64,000 nt of DNA from Prorocentrum cordatum (lineage: Eukaryota > Sar > Dinophyceae > Prorocentrales > Prorocentraceae), in contig CAUYUJ010000681.1 in NCBI GenBank assembly GCA_963575745.1, positions 206,084-270,083 on the forward strand. Reading direction: 5' to 3'. The translations under genes and the position numbers were made by a program. Each line of letters opens with the position of its first letter. Positions within the stretch are counted from its first letter, which is position 1. This document shows positions 45,401 through 55,599 of the stretch, in pieces. The notes under the pieces were generated by a model. That model saw only the letters and a program-made list of their open reading frames with translations, did no database searches and was not told the DNA's origin.

Positions 45401-45754
45401 AAAGAGGAAGAGGAGGAGGAGGAGGAGGAGGAGGAGACGGAGCAGGATTAGGAGGAAGGGGAAGATGAGCAGCAAGAGAAAACAGGAGATCATGCGGACG
45501 AGGAACAAGAGAAGGATGCGGAAGTGGCAGAGGAGGAATAACCAAAACATTGGCGAAGGGGGAATGAAACGGGAAAGTAGAGGAAAGGAGGGAAAGGAGG
45601 AGGAGGAGGGATAGGGAAGACGGCGGAGTGGTCGGTCGCAACGCCCAGGCTTTCTACGCGCTCTGGATGCTCAATCCGCGAATCGAGGGAAACCCACAAG
45701 ATGGCTGAGCCAACGGGGCTGGCGACAGAGGGCGCTGCCCTTCATCTTTTTATA

Positions 45755-45830
45755 CATGCTTCTATATACATATATATATATATACATGTATATATATATG
45801 TGTATATATATAGATGTGTATATATATATA
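45755..45830. repeat. (TA)n-rich tract
   Basis: Alternating TATATA with TATATGTG and TACATG interruptions, immediately left of the GC hairpin at 45832. Confidence 0.9.
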
Positions 45831-45831
45831 T

Positions 45832-45873
45832 ACTAGAACCACGCGCGCGCTTCGCGCGCGCTTAGGTTCTAGT
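45832..45873. repeat. Perfect-stem palindrome: ACTAGAACC and GCGCGCGC arms
   Basis: Arms ACTAGAACC (45832-45840) and GGTTCTAGT (45865-45873) enclose AC, GCGCGCGC (45843-45850), a TTC loop, GCGCGCGC (45854-45861) and TTA. The only unpaired positions are AC opposite TTA and the TTC loop. Confidence 0.88.
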
Positions 45874-45899
45874 CGCGGCTGCGCCTCACTTTGCGCGCC

Positions 45900-46600
45900 T
45901 CGACCGACGCCGCCGACGACGACCACGACGACGCCGGCGGGGACGACAACAACGACGGCGTTAGGCACAACGACGACGACGACGACGACGGCGGCGGCGA
46001 GGAGTGACGACGACGGCGTCGGCGACGACGATCATGACGACGATGAGCACGACGACGACGACGACCATCACCGTGACGACGACGACGTCGGCGACAACGA
46101 CGAGGTTAACGCACTGGCTTTGTCTGGAGCCGTCCTCCTCCGTCTGCTCGTCCTCCTCCTCCTCCTCCTCCTCCTCCTCCACCTCCTCCTCCTCCTCCTT
46201 TTCCTTTTCTTTCCTCTTCGTCCTCCTCCCTCGCGTCCCCGCCGGGGGTGGACGGCGACGGCGGGGATGACGACGACGAGGACGAGGACGAGGACAAGGA
46301 AGACGACGACGACGACCACGACGACGACGACGACGACTACCCCAGGTGGAGGCCTCGTCCTGCACGTCCCCCTCCCTCCTCCTTGTCCTCCTCGTCCCCC
46401 TCCTCCTCGTCGTCCTTCTCCTTTCCATGCGTTCCTCCTCCTGCCTTCCTCTCCCTCCTCCTCCTCCTCCTCCGCCTCCTCCTCCTCCTCCTCCTCCTCC
46501 TCCTCCTCCTCCTCCTCCTCCTCCTCCTCCTACGCCAGCTTTCTCTCCTCCTCCTCCTCCTCCTCCTCCTCCTCCTCCTCCTCCTCTTCGTCCCCCCCGG
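45900..46600. repeat. Compound triplet microsatellites: (CGA)n and (TCC)n
   Basis: ACG/GAC triplets at 45900-46115, TCC at 46140-46215, GAC at 46255-46340, TCC at 46365-46590. All long frames over them are artefacts. Confidence 0.9.
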
Positions 46601-46639
46601 TCTTGGACAGCGCGAAAGACTCCTGCCAACCCATGGATT

Positions 46640-46879
46640 TTCATGGTTTGGGATCCTCTCGGGGGCTGTTTTGGGGCCTCATGGGAAGCCTCTCGGGGGC
46701 CTGTTGGGCGCCTCTTGGGGGCCTTTTGGGGCCTCTTCGAGGTTTCCTGGGTGCCTTTTAGGGCCCCCTGGGGACCTACCGGGGCCCAGAGCCCGAAAAG
46801 TCGATCCGGATCCCCGTGAGACGAGGACGACGACGACGACGCCGACGACGGCGGTCGCAGCGGCGGCATCGACATCGGC

Positions 46880-46925
<46 letters not shown>

Positions 46926-48300
46926 ACGACCTCCACGACGACGACAAGGCCGGGAAGCTGGGAAGCGGGAAACTGATGATCTTGAGAGCCGTTATATGGC
47001 CTCTTGGGGCCTCACTTGGGCTTCTGGGGGGCCTCTAAGGGTTTTTGGGGGCCTCTTGGGCGCTTCTTGGGGCCTGTTGGGAGTGTCTTCGGGCCTCCTG
47101 GAGGCCTCTTGGGCCGGATGGCTCGAATTTTCTGGTCGTGATCCCCCTCTTGGGGCCTCCTTCGGGCGGTCTTGGGCGCCTCTTGGGCCGTCTTGGGGCT
47201 CTCTTGGGCCGTCTTGGGGCCCGCTTGGGGGCCTTTTGGCCGCTTTGGGGCGGTCTTGGAGGTCTCCTGGGCCGTCTCGGAGCGTCGGAAAGCCGAGAAG
47301 GCGAGAAAGCCAACATCCTTCAAAAACAAATGAGAAATTTACGATTTTGGCCTCTCGGGGCTCTCTTGGAATGCCTCGAAGGGCTCTCTTGGGCCGTCTT
47401 GGCGGCCTTTTGGGCCGTCCGGAGGCCATCTGGGCCGCATTGGAACGGCATTTCGGCGATTCTGGGCTAACCTCGACCGTCATGGGGCCGCCTGGGACCC
47501 TCGTGTGTCGTTTTTGGAGCCGCCTTCGGGCCGTCGTGGGCGCCTTTTGGGTCGTCTTGGGGCTCTCTTGGGCCGTCTTGGGGCCCGCTTGGGTGTCTCT
47601 TGGGCCGCTTTGGGGCGGTCTTGGAGCCCTACTAAGCAGTCTTGGAGCGTCGGGAAGCCGAAAAGGCGAGAAAGCCAAAATTCTTCAAAAACTACTGGGA
47701 CATTGACGATTCTGGCCTCTCGACCACAAGACAGAGCGCAGGAGGGCCCAGGAAGAACCCCAAGGGTGGAGGGAAGAAGGTTCAATAGGTGCGCCAAAAG
47801 GGCGCCAACTGGCCCGTGGAATGACGTGTAGACGGGCCAAAGAGAAAGCCCACGGGGGGTCCAAGAAGGCTTCGAGAGGAGCCCAAGCGGCGGCAAATCA
47901 GATTTTTTCTGATGAAAAAGAGGCACGCGGGCGCACCAAGATTGCCCGAAGACTGCGCGCAGGTGAAACCGAAATATGCTTCAAAACGCAACCAAGAGCG
48001 TGCTCGAGAGGGTTCCAACGCAGTCCGAAGAAAGGATGTCAAAGGGGGTTCTGTTGAAAGATATATTTCGGGCCGTTTTGGGCCTCTCCCTCCGGGCCTT
48101 CTTGGGGGGCCTTTGGAGTTTTTTTTAGCCGCGTTGGGGCTCTTTGGGGCCACCTTGCAGCCTCTTGGGTCGTCCTGGGAACCTTGGGCCGCCTGGGGCC
48201 CGCTTTGGGCTGTCTTAGGCTCTCTTGGGGGTTTCTGTAGTCATGTTGTGGCCCCCTTGCGTGCATTTCGGGCCTCTCCGGGGCTCTTCTTTGGCCGTCG
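46640..48300 (-). repeat. CCCAAGAGG-type low-complexity segments (minus sense)
   Basis: Plus strand carries GGCCTCTTGGGG/GGGCCGTCTTGGG words at 46640-46790, 46990-47275, 47370-47640 and 48055-48300. (GAC)n and (GGC)n triplets interrupt at 46820-46945. Two copies of an AAGCCGA(G/A)AAGGCGAGAAAG segment (about 47292 and 47655), each followed by CAAAAAC and ACGATT(T/C)TGGCCTCTCG, show a local duplication of about 363 bases. No gene was found in the 47800-48050 gap. Confidence 0.65.
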
Positions 48301-48440
48301 TCGTCGTCGTCGTCGCGGTCGTCGTCGTGGTCGTCGATCTTTTCTTCGACGTCGTCGTCGTCCTCGACGTCGTCTTCGTCGTCGTCGTCGTGGTCGTCGT
48401 TCTTGTCGACGTCGTCAACGTCGTCGTCGTCGCCCCGAAG
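48293..48440 (+). repeat. (GTC)n microsatellite
   Basis: GTC/CGT triplets with few interruptions. Confidence 0.9.
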
Positions 48441-48924
48441 CGCGGCGCCCGCGCGCGCGCGCTGGCAGCGCCGGCGCCAGCGCTGGCGCGGCGCGCCTCG
48501 CTGCCCGAGCTGCTCGGTGGCGCGCCCGACGGGGCACCCGCGCAGGTCTCGGCGGCGCTCCTCTCGGGGCCATCGGAGATGGAAGAAAGAAAAGAGGAAG
48601 AGAAACAGGCGTTAGAGGCGGGAGGAGAAGGAGGACGAGTCGAAGCGTCCGCCGGGATATTCTGGCCAAGCGGATCGGTTCCGACCTGCGGATATTTTGT
48701 CCGAGGGCTACCGTGGTGTTTCTTTTTAAGGGGGTTCTGAAGCCAAAGTGGCACCTCTGCGGGTTTTCCAGTTTTTGGGATTCCAGAGACGGCCGCGCAG
48801 GGCCTCCAGGGGTCGCCAGGAGGACGCCGCGCGAGCGTAGGACGGGCCCAAGAGAACCTGGGCAAGGCACATGAGGGCACATCGATAAGTGAAGACGAAA
48901 AGGTGGCAGAGGTGACTGTTCCGA

Positions 48925-49075
48925 TCCTCCTCCTCGTCCTCCTCTTTCTCCTCCTCCTTCTCCTCGTTCTCCTCCTCCTCCTCCTCCCCCTCCTCCTCCT
49001 CCTCCTCCTCCTCTTCTTTCTCCTCCTCCTCCTCCTTCTCCGCCTCCTCCTCCTCCTCCATCTCGCCTTCCCATT
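48925..49075 (-). repeat. (TCC)n microsatellite
   Basis: Polypyrimidine on the plus strand, mostly CTC/TCC. Confidence 0.9.
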
Positions 49076-49099
49076 GCCCTCGCGATAATCGCACATTTT

Positions 49100-49222
49100 G
49101 CCAAATCAAACCTCCGGATATGTGGGCCAAGCCTGCGTCGGGATATTCCAACGACGCGTTGGCGCTCCTGACGTCGGGATACACCGGGAAGGCGGTTGCC
49201 GGGATATTTTGGCCAGGGTTCT
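49100..49222 (+). repeat. Short-period repeat around GGATATTTTGGCC
   Basis: GGATAT or GGATAC recurs at about 49116, 49151, 49184 and 49211, with two more at about 48655 and 48687. Several copies are followed by GGCCAAG or TTGGCCA and preceded by TC(C/G)G. Confidence 0.55.
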
Positions 49223-49800
49223 TCTCGTGGCACTCGGAGCATTCCAAGACACGCTCAAGACAGCTCGGCCCCGAGGAGGCCTACAGGTCCGCAAGAACAG
49301 TGTAGGGAGCACGAGCTTTTTCCACGGCTGGCGGCCTTTTGAAAGTGGGCGAGCAAGTCGCAATCCCCGCGGTGTGGCGAGGAGAGATGGCGGTGACGAC
49401 TGACACGGCGTGCGATGCGCCATCGTAGACCAATGGTGAGACACGCAGGAGTGGCCGCAGCGCAACACGTAGTAGGCTATGTAATGGACGCATGCCAGAA
49501 AGCACTGCCACTGCAGGAGCTGCTTTGGGCACCTGGAAATGCCTGCTCACATGCGCAGATGGCGAGTGCGTCTGACGGCTCTGGCAACTGCACGACGTGG
49601 GTCGTCGGGAACATCGAATCGCACATGAAGGCATCATATCGGCAGCCCTGGAGACGACGGCGCCCCAGTGGCCCCCGTGCGATGACACGCGCCAGGTGTA
49701 GGCTACAGGCATCAGGATCCCATTCGTTGCGCAGCGAGGGCCGAAAGGCACGAAGAGGCGCGCATCAATGTCGGTCGACGTCAGCGGGGGCATGCAAAGA

Positions 49801-51103
49801 TCAGCGCTCCGGGTCCATCGAGGTCGGCGGCGCGTGGCAGCGCGGGCTTTGGACTCCGGGGCGAATGGTGCCACGCGCGCAGGTAGTCGAGGCACAGCGG
49901 TGCGCGGGGAGGAAACGGCGTCGTTTACGCAACGGTTTCCGGTCAATGCCGTCACAAACGAAGGTGGCAGGAGTTGCGCTTGTCGGGTGGGCGGAAGCGC
50001 CGGGCGATTGGTTGGCGGTCTCATCGAATGTGATGTGAGGCACAACTGCTGTCTGAAAAAGTTGTGCGCTTTGTGTTTCCACGGCGTCCTCGGCCTCTTG
50101 TTCCTCGCCATTGTCATCGGGGAGCATGGCGCCGCATTCCCCCCCGCGCGCTGGCGAGCACTCGTAGTCGGCAGCGTGTGAGAGGGAGTTTGGCTCAAGT
50201 CTGCAGGCAAGAGGGGCTGCAGTGGCCTGTTCAGCGTGACCGGAGGCCGGGAGGAGGTCTGATGGCGGAGTTTTTGGCGCCGAGTCGGTAGCGTCGGCAC
50301 GTTGCGTGGGAGGTGGTTGGTGGCCATTGCCCCCATGCCGATCTGACGTGCGCGTGGAACTTCGGGTAGCTCGTAGGGGCTGGCGGTCGACAATGTTCGT
50401 AGTAAAGCAGCGGCCAGGTCGGTCGGGTGACGCGCCCGGAACTCGCGTTTGCCGATCGTCTCCCGAGTCAATGACGACGCATCGCACTGTTTCGAAGGAG
50501 GTGCCTCGCGAGTAAGCAACGTAGAGTTGACCATGGGCAAAGACAGGAGCGGGCAGGTATATGCCCAGGCGCCCTGACATGGATTGTCCTTGACTTTTGT
50601 TGATGGTGATGACCCAAGCGGGTTTGACTGGGAATTGGTTTCGGCGGAGCACGAAGGGGAGTTCGCAGTCGCCGCATGAATCGCAACATATACGTGGCAG
50701 TAGTTCAACGTTCCCGGCATACGGGCCCGTCACCACTCAAACGACGAGGAAATGCTTGTGCATCTTTTCGACCACGAGGCGAGTTCCATTGCAGTGGCCT
50801 TTGTGGGGGGCGAAATTGCGCAGCAGTATGACCAAGGAGCCATGTCGAAGGCGCAGCTCATGCGGTGGTAGTCCTCCAGTTTCTAAGGAGTTCAAGAACT
50901 CAGGGGAGTAGGTGTCTCCGCAGTCAACTTCAGTGCATGCGCTGTCATGGCTGTAGGAACATATCTCTGTGCCAGAGTCCAAGTGCGCAAGCATTGTTTT
51001 GTTCAGTTGTTGGCATGTCTCGTTCGTTGGCGTCAATACGGTGCGCGAGGCATAATACTGGAACCATTGTGCTGCTGGGGCAGTATGGAAATCTTCGTAG
51101 ACT
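49801..51103 (-). pseudogene. Helitron Pif1 helicase, C-terminal part with in-frame TGA
   Basis: Same frame as the preceding part, resuming after the TGA at 51101-51103 with VYEDFHTAPAAQWFQYYASR and LTPTNETCQQLNKTM, which is typical helicase text. A second in-frame TGA at 50737-50739 falls between KHFLVV and VVTGPYAGNVELLPRI. Motif V INKSQGQSM (about 50581-50610) and motif VI LYVAYSRGTSF (about 50494-50525) follow. The C-terminal 210 residues are Arg/Pro/Ala-rich with no recognised domain, ending at 49801. Two stops without any frameshift suggest recent inactivation, or readthrough. Confidence 0.82.
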
Positions 51104-51724
51104 CATTGCAATAAGGCGTCGGCGCCCCACTCGGATGGCGCGAGGACGTCTTCGGGGAGCTCGACGACGCAGGCTTGGAGGTCCTTGGGCACGCCGTCAA
51201 ACGGAGGCGGCGGCAGCTCCCCGTCTCCTACTTGTAAGCAAAGGTCTGCATACGCTGTGTCCAAGCTGGCGCGCATGTTGCGGGACAGGCGAAAGATGGA
51301 GACTGAGTCGCAGCTCCACCACGGGAGCGCAGCGAGAGTGTGGTTAATGACGGCGTCTCGGTCGATGTAGCGCAAGACGGGAGGGATTTGACGGAAATCC
51401 CCGCCGAGGACCATGGCGCGCCCTCCGAAAGGTCTGTCACAGCCGAGCAGCTCTATGAGGCAGGCGTCCACCGCCTCGAACATGGCTCGGGATGCGGCAG
51501 GCGCCTCGTCCCACGCGATGACAGCGGCGTCCATGAGGAGTCGCGCGGCGGCGGAGTTCGGTTTCATGTTGCACTTGCATCCTTCAAGGGGGACCGGCAC
51601 TGGCAAACGGAATCTCGAGTGGGCAGTGCGTCCGCCAGGAAGCAGTAACGCGGCAATGCCGGACATGGCGACTGCGAGAGCAATGCGACCCGAGGCACGG
51701 ACGTAATGCAACACCTTCCGATAC
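51104..51724 (-). CDS. Helitron Pif1 helicase, middle part
   Basis: Directly after the insert the frame reads KVLHYVRASGRIALAVAMSG and GIAALLLPGGRTAHSRF, the canonical continuation of the Pif1/Helitron Walker A region. Walker B is AVIAWDEAP (about 51503-51520). Motif III is GGDFRQIPP (about 51380-51406). Further family text is WWSCDSVSIFRLSRNMRAS. It stops at an in-frame TGA at 51101-51103, after DALLQ. Upstream the same frame stays open far into the insert (to 53643) as Gly/Ser/Gln repeats, so gene finders would predict a false chimeric protein. Confidence 0.9.
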
Positions 51725-51734
51725 GGAAGCAATT

Positions 51735-51852
51735 GGCGGAGCAACTGAAACCACCCCAGTTGCAACTGAGACCGCCCCCGGTGGCGTAGGGGGCCGGGGG
51801 GCGGGCGGAGCAACTGAGACGGGTGGGCGGAGCAACTGGGCCAGCAACTGAC
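51735..51852 (+). repeat. Insert-end direct repeat, left copy
   Basis: About 115 bases (CAACTGAAACCACCCCAG... to GGGCGGAGCAACTGGGCC) that recur in the same orientation at 58618-58735 near the other end, with a few substitutions. Confidence 0.7.
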
Positions 51853-53400
51853 CCAACTGACCCAACTGACCCAACTGACCCAGACTGCCCCACACCGCCC
51901 CAGACCGCCCCAACTGCCCCACTGTCCCAGACTGCCCCAGACTGGCCCAGACTGGCCCAGACTGCCCCAGACTGCCCCAGACTGCCCCAGACTGCCCCAG
52001 ACTGCCCCAGACTGTCCCAGACTGCCCCAGACTGTCCCAGACTGCCCCAGACTGCCAAGGGGGCCGGGGGCGGGCGGAGCAACTGAGACGGGTGGGCGGA
52101 GCAACTGGGCCAGCAACTGACCCAACTGACCCAGACTGCCCCAGACTGCCCCAGACTGTCCCGCAACTGCCCCAGACTGCCCCAGGCTGCCCCAGAGGGC
52201 TCCAACTGGCCCAGACTGCCCCAGACTGCCCCAGACTGCCTCAGACTGCCCCAGACTGCCCCAGACTGGCCCCAGACAGGCCCCAGACTGCCCCAGACTG
52301 CCCCGGACTGCCAAAGGGGGCCGCGGGGCGGGCGGAGCCACCGAGACGGGTGGGCGGAGCAACTGGGCCAGCAACTGACCCAACTGACCCAACTGACCCA
52401 GACTGCCCCACACTGCCCCAGACCGCCCCAACTGCCCCACTGTCCCAGACTGCCCCAGACTGCCCCAGACTGGCCCAGACTGCCCCAGAGTGCCCCAGAC
52501 TGCCCCAGACTGCCCCAGACTGCCCCAGACTGTCCCAGACTGCCCCAGACTGCAACTCAACTGACCCCAACTGACCCAGACTGCCCCACACTGCCCCAGA
52601 CTGCCCCAGGCTGCCCCAGACTGCCCCAGACTGCCCCAGACTGCCCCAGACTGCCTCAGACTGCCCCAGACTGCCCCAGACTGCCCCGGACAGGCCCCAG
52701 ACTGCCCCAGACTGCCCCAGACTGCCCCGGACTGCCAAGGGGGCCGGGGGGCGGGTAACTGACCCAACTGACCCAACTGACCCAACTGACCCAACTGACC
52801 CAGACTGCCCCAGACTGCCCCGCACTGCCCCAGACTGCCCCAGGCTGCCCCAGAGTGCCCCAACTGGCCCAGACTGCCCCAGACTGTCCCAGACTGCCTC
52901 AGACTGCCCCAGACTACCCCAGACTGCCCCAGACTGCCCCAGACTGGCCCCAGACAGGCCCCAGACTGCCCCAGACTGCCCCGGACTGCCCCGGACTGCC
53001 AAGGGGGCCGGGGGGCGGGCGGAGCAACTGAGACGGGTGGGCGGAGCAACTGGGCCAGCAACTGACCCAACTGACCCAACTGACCCAACTGACCCAACTG
53101 ACCCAGACTGCCCCACACTGCCCCAGACTGCCCCAGGCTGCCCCAGAGTGCCCCATCTGGCCCAGACTGCCCCAGACTGTCCCAGACTGCCTCAGACTGC
53201 CCCAGACTGCCCCAGACTGCCCCAGACAGGCCCCAGACTGCCCCAGACTGCCACAGACTGCCCCAGACTGCCAAGGGGGCCGGGGGGCGGGCGGAGCAAC
53301 TGAAACGGGTGGGCGGAGCAACTGGGCCAGCAACTGACCCAACTGACCCAACTGACCCAACTGACTCAGACTGACCCAGACTGCCCCAGGCTGCCCCATG
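51780..53400 (+). repeat. 10-bp (CCCAGACTGC)n array with periodic GGCGGAGCAACTG blocks
   Basis: Runs of the decamer CCCAGACTGC and the nonamer AACTGACCC alternate with a block containing GGGGGCGGGCGGAGCAACTG and GGGTGGGCGGAGCAACTGGG at about 51800, 52070, 52325, 53015 and 53290 (a shortened block near 52745). The higher-order spacing is about 255-280 bases. Minus frames read as Gly-Ser-Leu-Gly-Gln repeats. Confidence 0.9.
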
Positions 53401-53539
53401 CGCCAAGAGGGCTTCCGCGAAGGGCCCGAGAGAGGCCCTCCTGGACCCTTGCAGGGAGCACGCTCCGGTCCCAGCTGCACCCGGGGCCGCGCGTGCCGCG
53501 GGGGGCCTCGACGGAGGGCGGGGAGCTCCCAGAGCCTTC

Positions 53540-54690
53540 CGACGGGCCCAAAGGCGGCCCCAAGACAGGCCCAAGACGTTCGGAGCCTGCCCGGGGCGTT
53601 CGGAGGGGCCCAAAGGCGCCCCAAGACAGGCCCAAGAGGGCACCAGGGCAGCTTGTAAAAACAGATTGTTTTATAACGTGCTCATGGGCCCTCTTGGGGG
53701 CCTCTCGGAGCCCCCTTGGGGGCCTCTGGGAGCCCTCTAGGGGCCCTCTTGGACCCTTCCCAGAGGGTTCGGGGGGGGGCTCAAAGGCGCCCCAAGACGG
53801 GCCCAACAGGGCACCAGGCCAGCTTATAAAAACACCTTGTTTTATAACGTACTCCTGGGCCCTCTTCGGGGCCTCTTGGAGCCCCCCTGGGGGCCTCTGG
53901 GAGCCTTCTAGGGGCCCTATTGGACCCTTCCCAGGACCCTCGGAGGGGCCCACAGGCGCTCCAACACGGGCCCAAGTGAGCCCCATGACAGCTTATAAAA
54001 ACAACTTGTTTTATAACGTACTCCTGGGCCCTCTTCGGGTCCTCTTGGAGCCCCCTCTGGGGGCCTCTGGGAGCCCTCTAGGGGCCCTCTTGGACCCTTC
54101 CCAGGGCCCTCGGAAGGGCCCAGAGGCGCCCCAAGACGGGCCGAAGAGGGCCCCAGGACAGCTTATAAAAACAGCTTGTTTTATAACGTACTCCTGAACC
54201 CTCTTGGGGGCCTTTTGGAGCCCCCATTCGGGGCCTCTGGGAGCCCCCTTGGGGGCCTTTGGGAGCCATCTAGGGGCCCTCTTGGACTCTTCCCAGGGCC
54301 CTCGGACGGGCCCAGAGGCGCCCCAAGACGGGCCCAAAAGAGCCCCAGGACAGCTTATAAAAACAGCCTGTTTTATAACGTACTCCTGGGCCCTCTTCGG
54401 GGCCTCTTGGAGCCCCCTTGGGGGCCTCTGAGAGCCCTCTAGGGGCCCCCTTGGACCCTTCCCAGGGCCCTCGGATGGGCCCAGAGGCGCCCCAAGACGG
54501 GCCCAAGAGGGCCCCAGGACAGCTTATAAAAACAGCTTGTTTTATAACGTACTCCTGGGCCCTCTTGGGGGTCTCTTGGGGCCCCCTTGGGGGCGTCTGG
54601 GAGCCCTCTAGGGGCCCTCTTGGACCCTTCCCAGAGACCTCGGAGGGGCCCAAAGACGGGTCCCAGATCCTTCCCGGGGTCCAAACGCAC
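53540..54690 (+). repeat. 170-bp tandem repeat with AT palindrome, 6 copies
   Basis: CTTATAAAAACA (one CTTGTAAAAACA) starts at 53652, 53822, 53992, 54162, 54353 and 54522; periods are 170, 170, 170, 191 and 169. In each unit, arms TTATAAAAACA and TGTTTTATAA separated by GCT (or CCT) form an AT-rich palindrome in an otherwise GGGCCC/CTCTTGG-rich unit. Confidence 0.92.
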
Positions 54691-54840
54691 CAGTTGTCCG
54701 AGCCGCGTCCAGCCGCGGCGACGAGGAGAGCCTCCGAAGGATAAAGGGCCTCGAACCTAGATCCTCGAGGTTGGGGGTTCGAACCTCGTCGTGAACCCCC
54801 CGGAAAAAAAAACGAAGTCGGGGAGAAGTCGAGGCATTCA

Positions 54841-54921
<81 letters not shown>

Positions 54922-54983
54922 GCGGCGACTGCATTTTCCGGTCGTTCGGCATGCGGCGGCGTCGGCGGCGCCGCCGCCGTCGT

Positions 54984-55032
<49 letters not shown>

Positions 55033-55420
55033 CCCCCCTGTCTGCGGCCGGACCTCTGAGGCTTGGAGGCCGGCCTGGCACACAAAACGGCCCAGGACAG
55101 AAGAAGGACCATACAAGGAAAGGGTCCAGACCTCCGGGGGCCCACGTCGCGAAACGATTGCGACGTGGAACGATTGCGACGTGGGGGGAGAGGGGGGGGC
55201 GGGTCGGCATTTCTGCCAGCGCCCAATTTTTTCTCTGGGTTCTGGGCCTCGTGTCGCCTCAAACCGGGTTCCTGGACCCCCCCCCCCGGGGCCAAAGCTG
55301 ACCAGTTTTTCGCGCTGCGTCCAGCCGTGGCGACGAGGAGGGCCCCATGAAGGCCAGAAAACCTCGAACCTCGATCCTCGGGGTTCAAGGTTCGAGCCTC
55401 GACGTTCATGACCCCCCCCC
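54665..55420 (+). repeat. Duplicated element flanking (CGA)n microsatellite
   Basis: Two related segments, 54665-54800 and 55260-55420, share GGTCCAAACGCACCAG-like, GCGTCCAGCCG(C/T)GGCGACGAGGAG, CCTCGAACCT.GATCCTCG and GGTTCGA(A/G)CCTCG words. GGTTCGAACC matches a pol III B-box. Between them lie (CGA)n and (CGG)n triplets (54840-55030) and a unique stretch. Confidence 0.7.
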
Positions 55421-55599
55421 TCAATCGAACATTAACTCACATAATATATACATCCTCTTCATAGATGCCTCTGACTACTGGGAGGAAGGTGGAGGAGACG
55501 GAGGAGGAGAAGGAGGAGGAGGAGGAGCGCATATACCCCAAAATATCTCTACCCCCTTGATAGGTGCCTCTGGCTAATGGGCTCATCTGCGCCATCTGT

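Noticed and set aside
45814-46976. Thr/Asp/Ser-rich and Pro-rich long frames
   Set aside because: CGA and TCC triplet repeats read in different frames.
50190-50201. TTTGGCTCAAG, matching the 3' end of the dinoflagellate spliced leader
   Set aside because: Only 11 bases match, the CCGTAGCCATT part is absent, and the site lies within the antisense of Helitron coding sequence.
49281-50720. 479-codon minus frame overlapping the Helitron C-terminus
   Set aside because: It is an out-of-frame shadow of the helicase; the helicase frame has all the motifs.
51823-53116. Pro/Asp/Gln and Gly/Ser/Gln repeat proteins
   Set aside because: Generated by the CCCAGACTGC decamer array; frame identity shifts with array interruptions.
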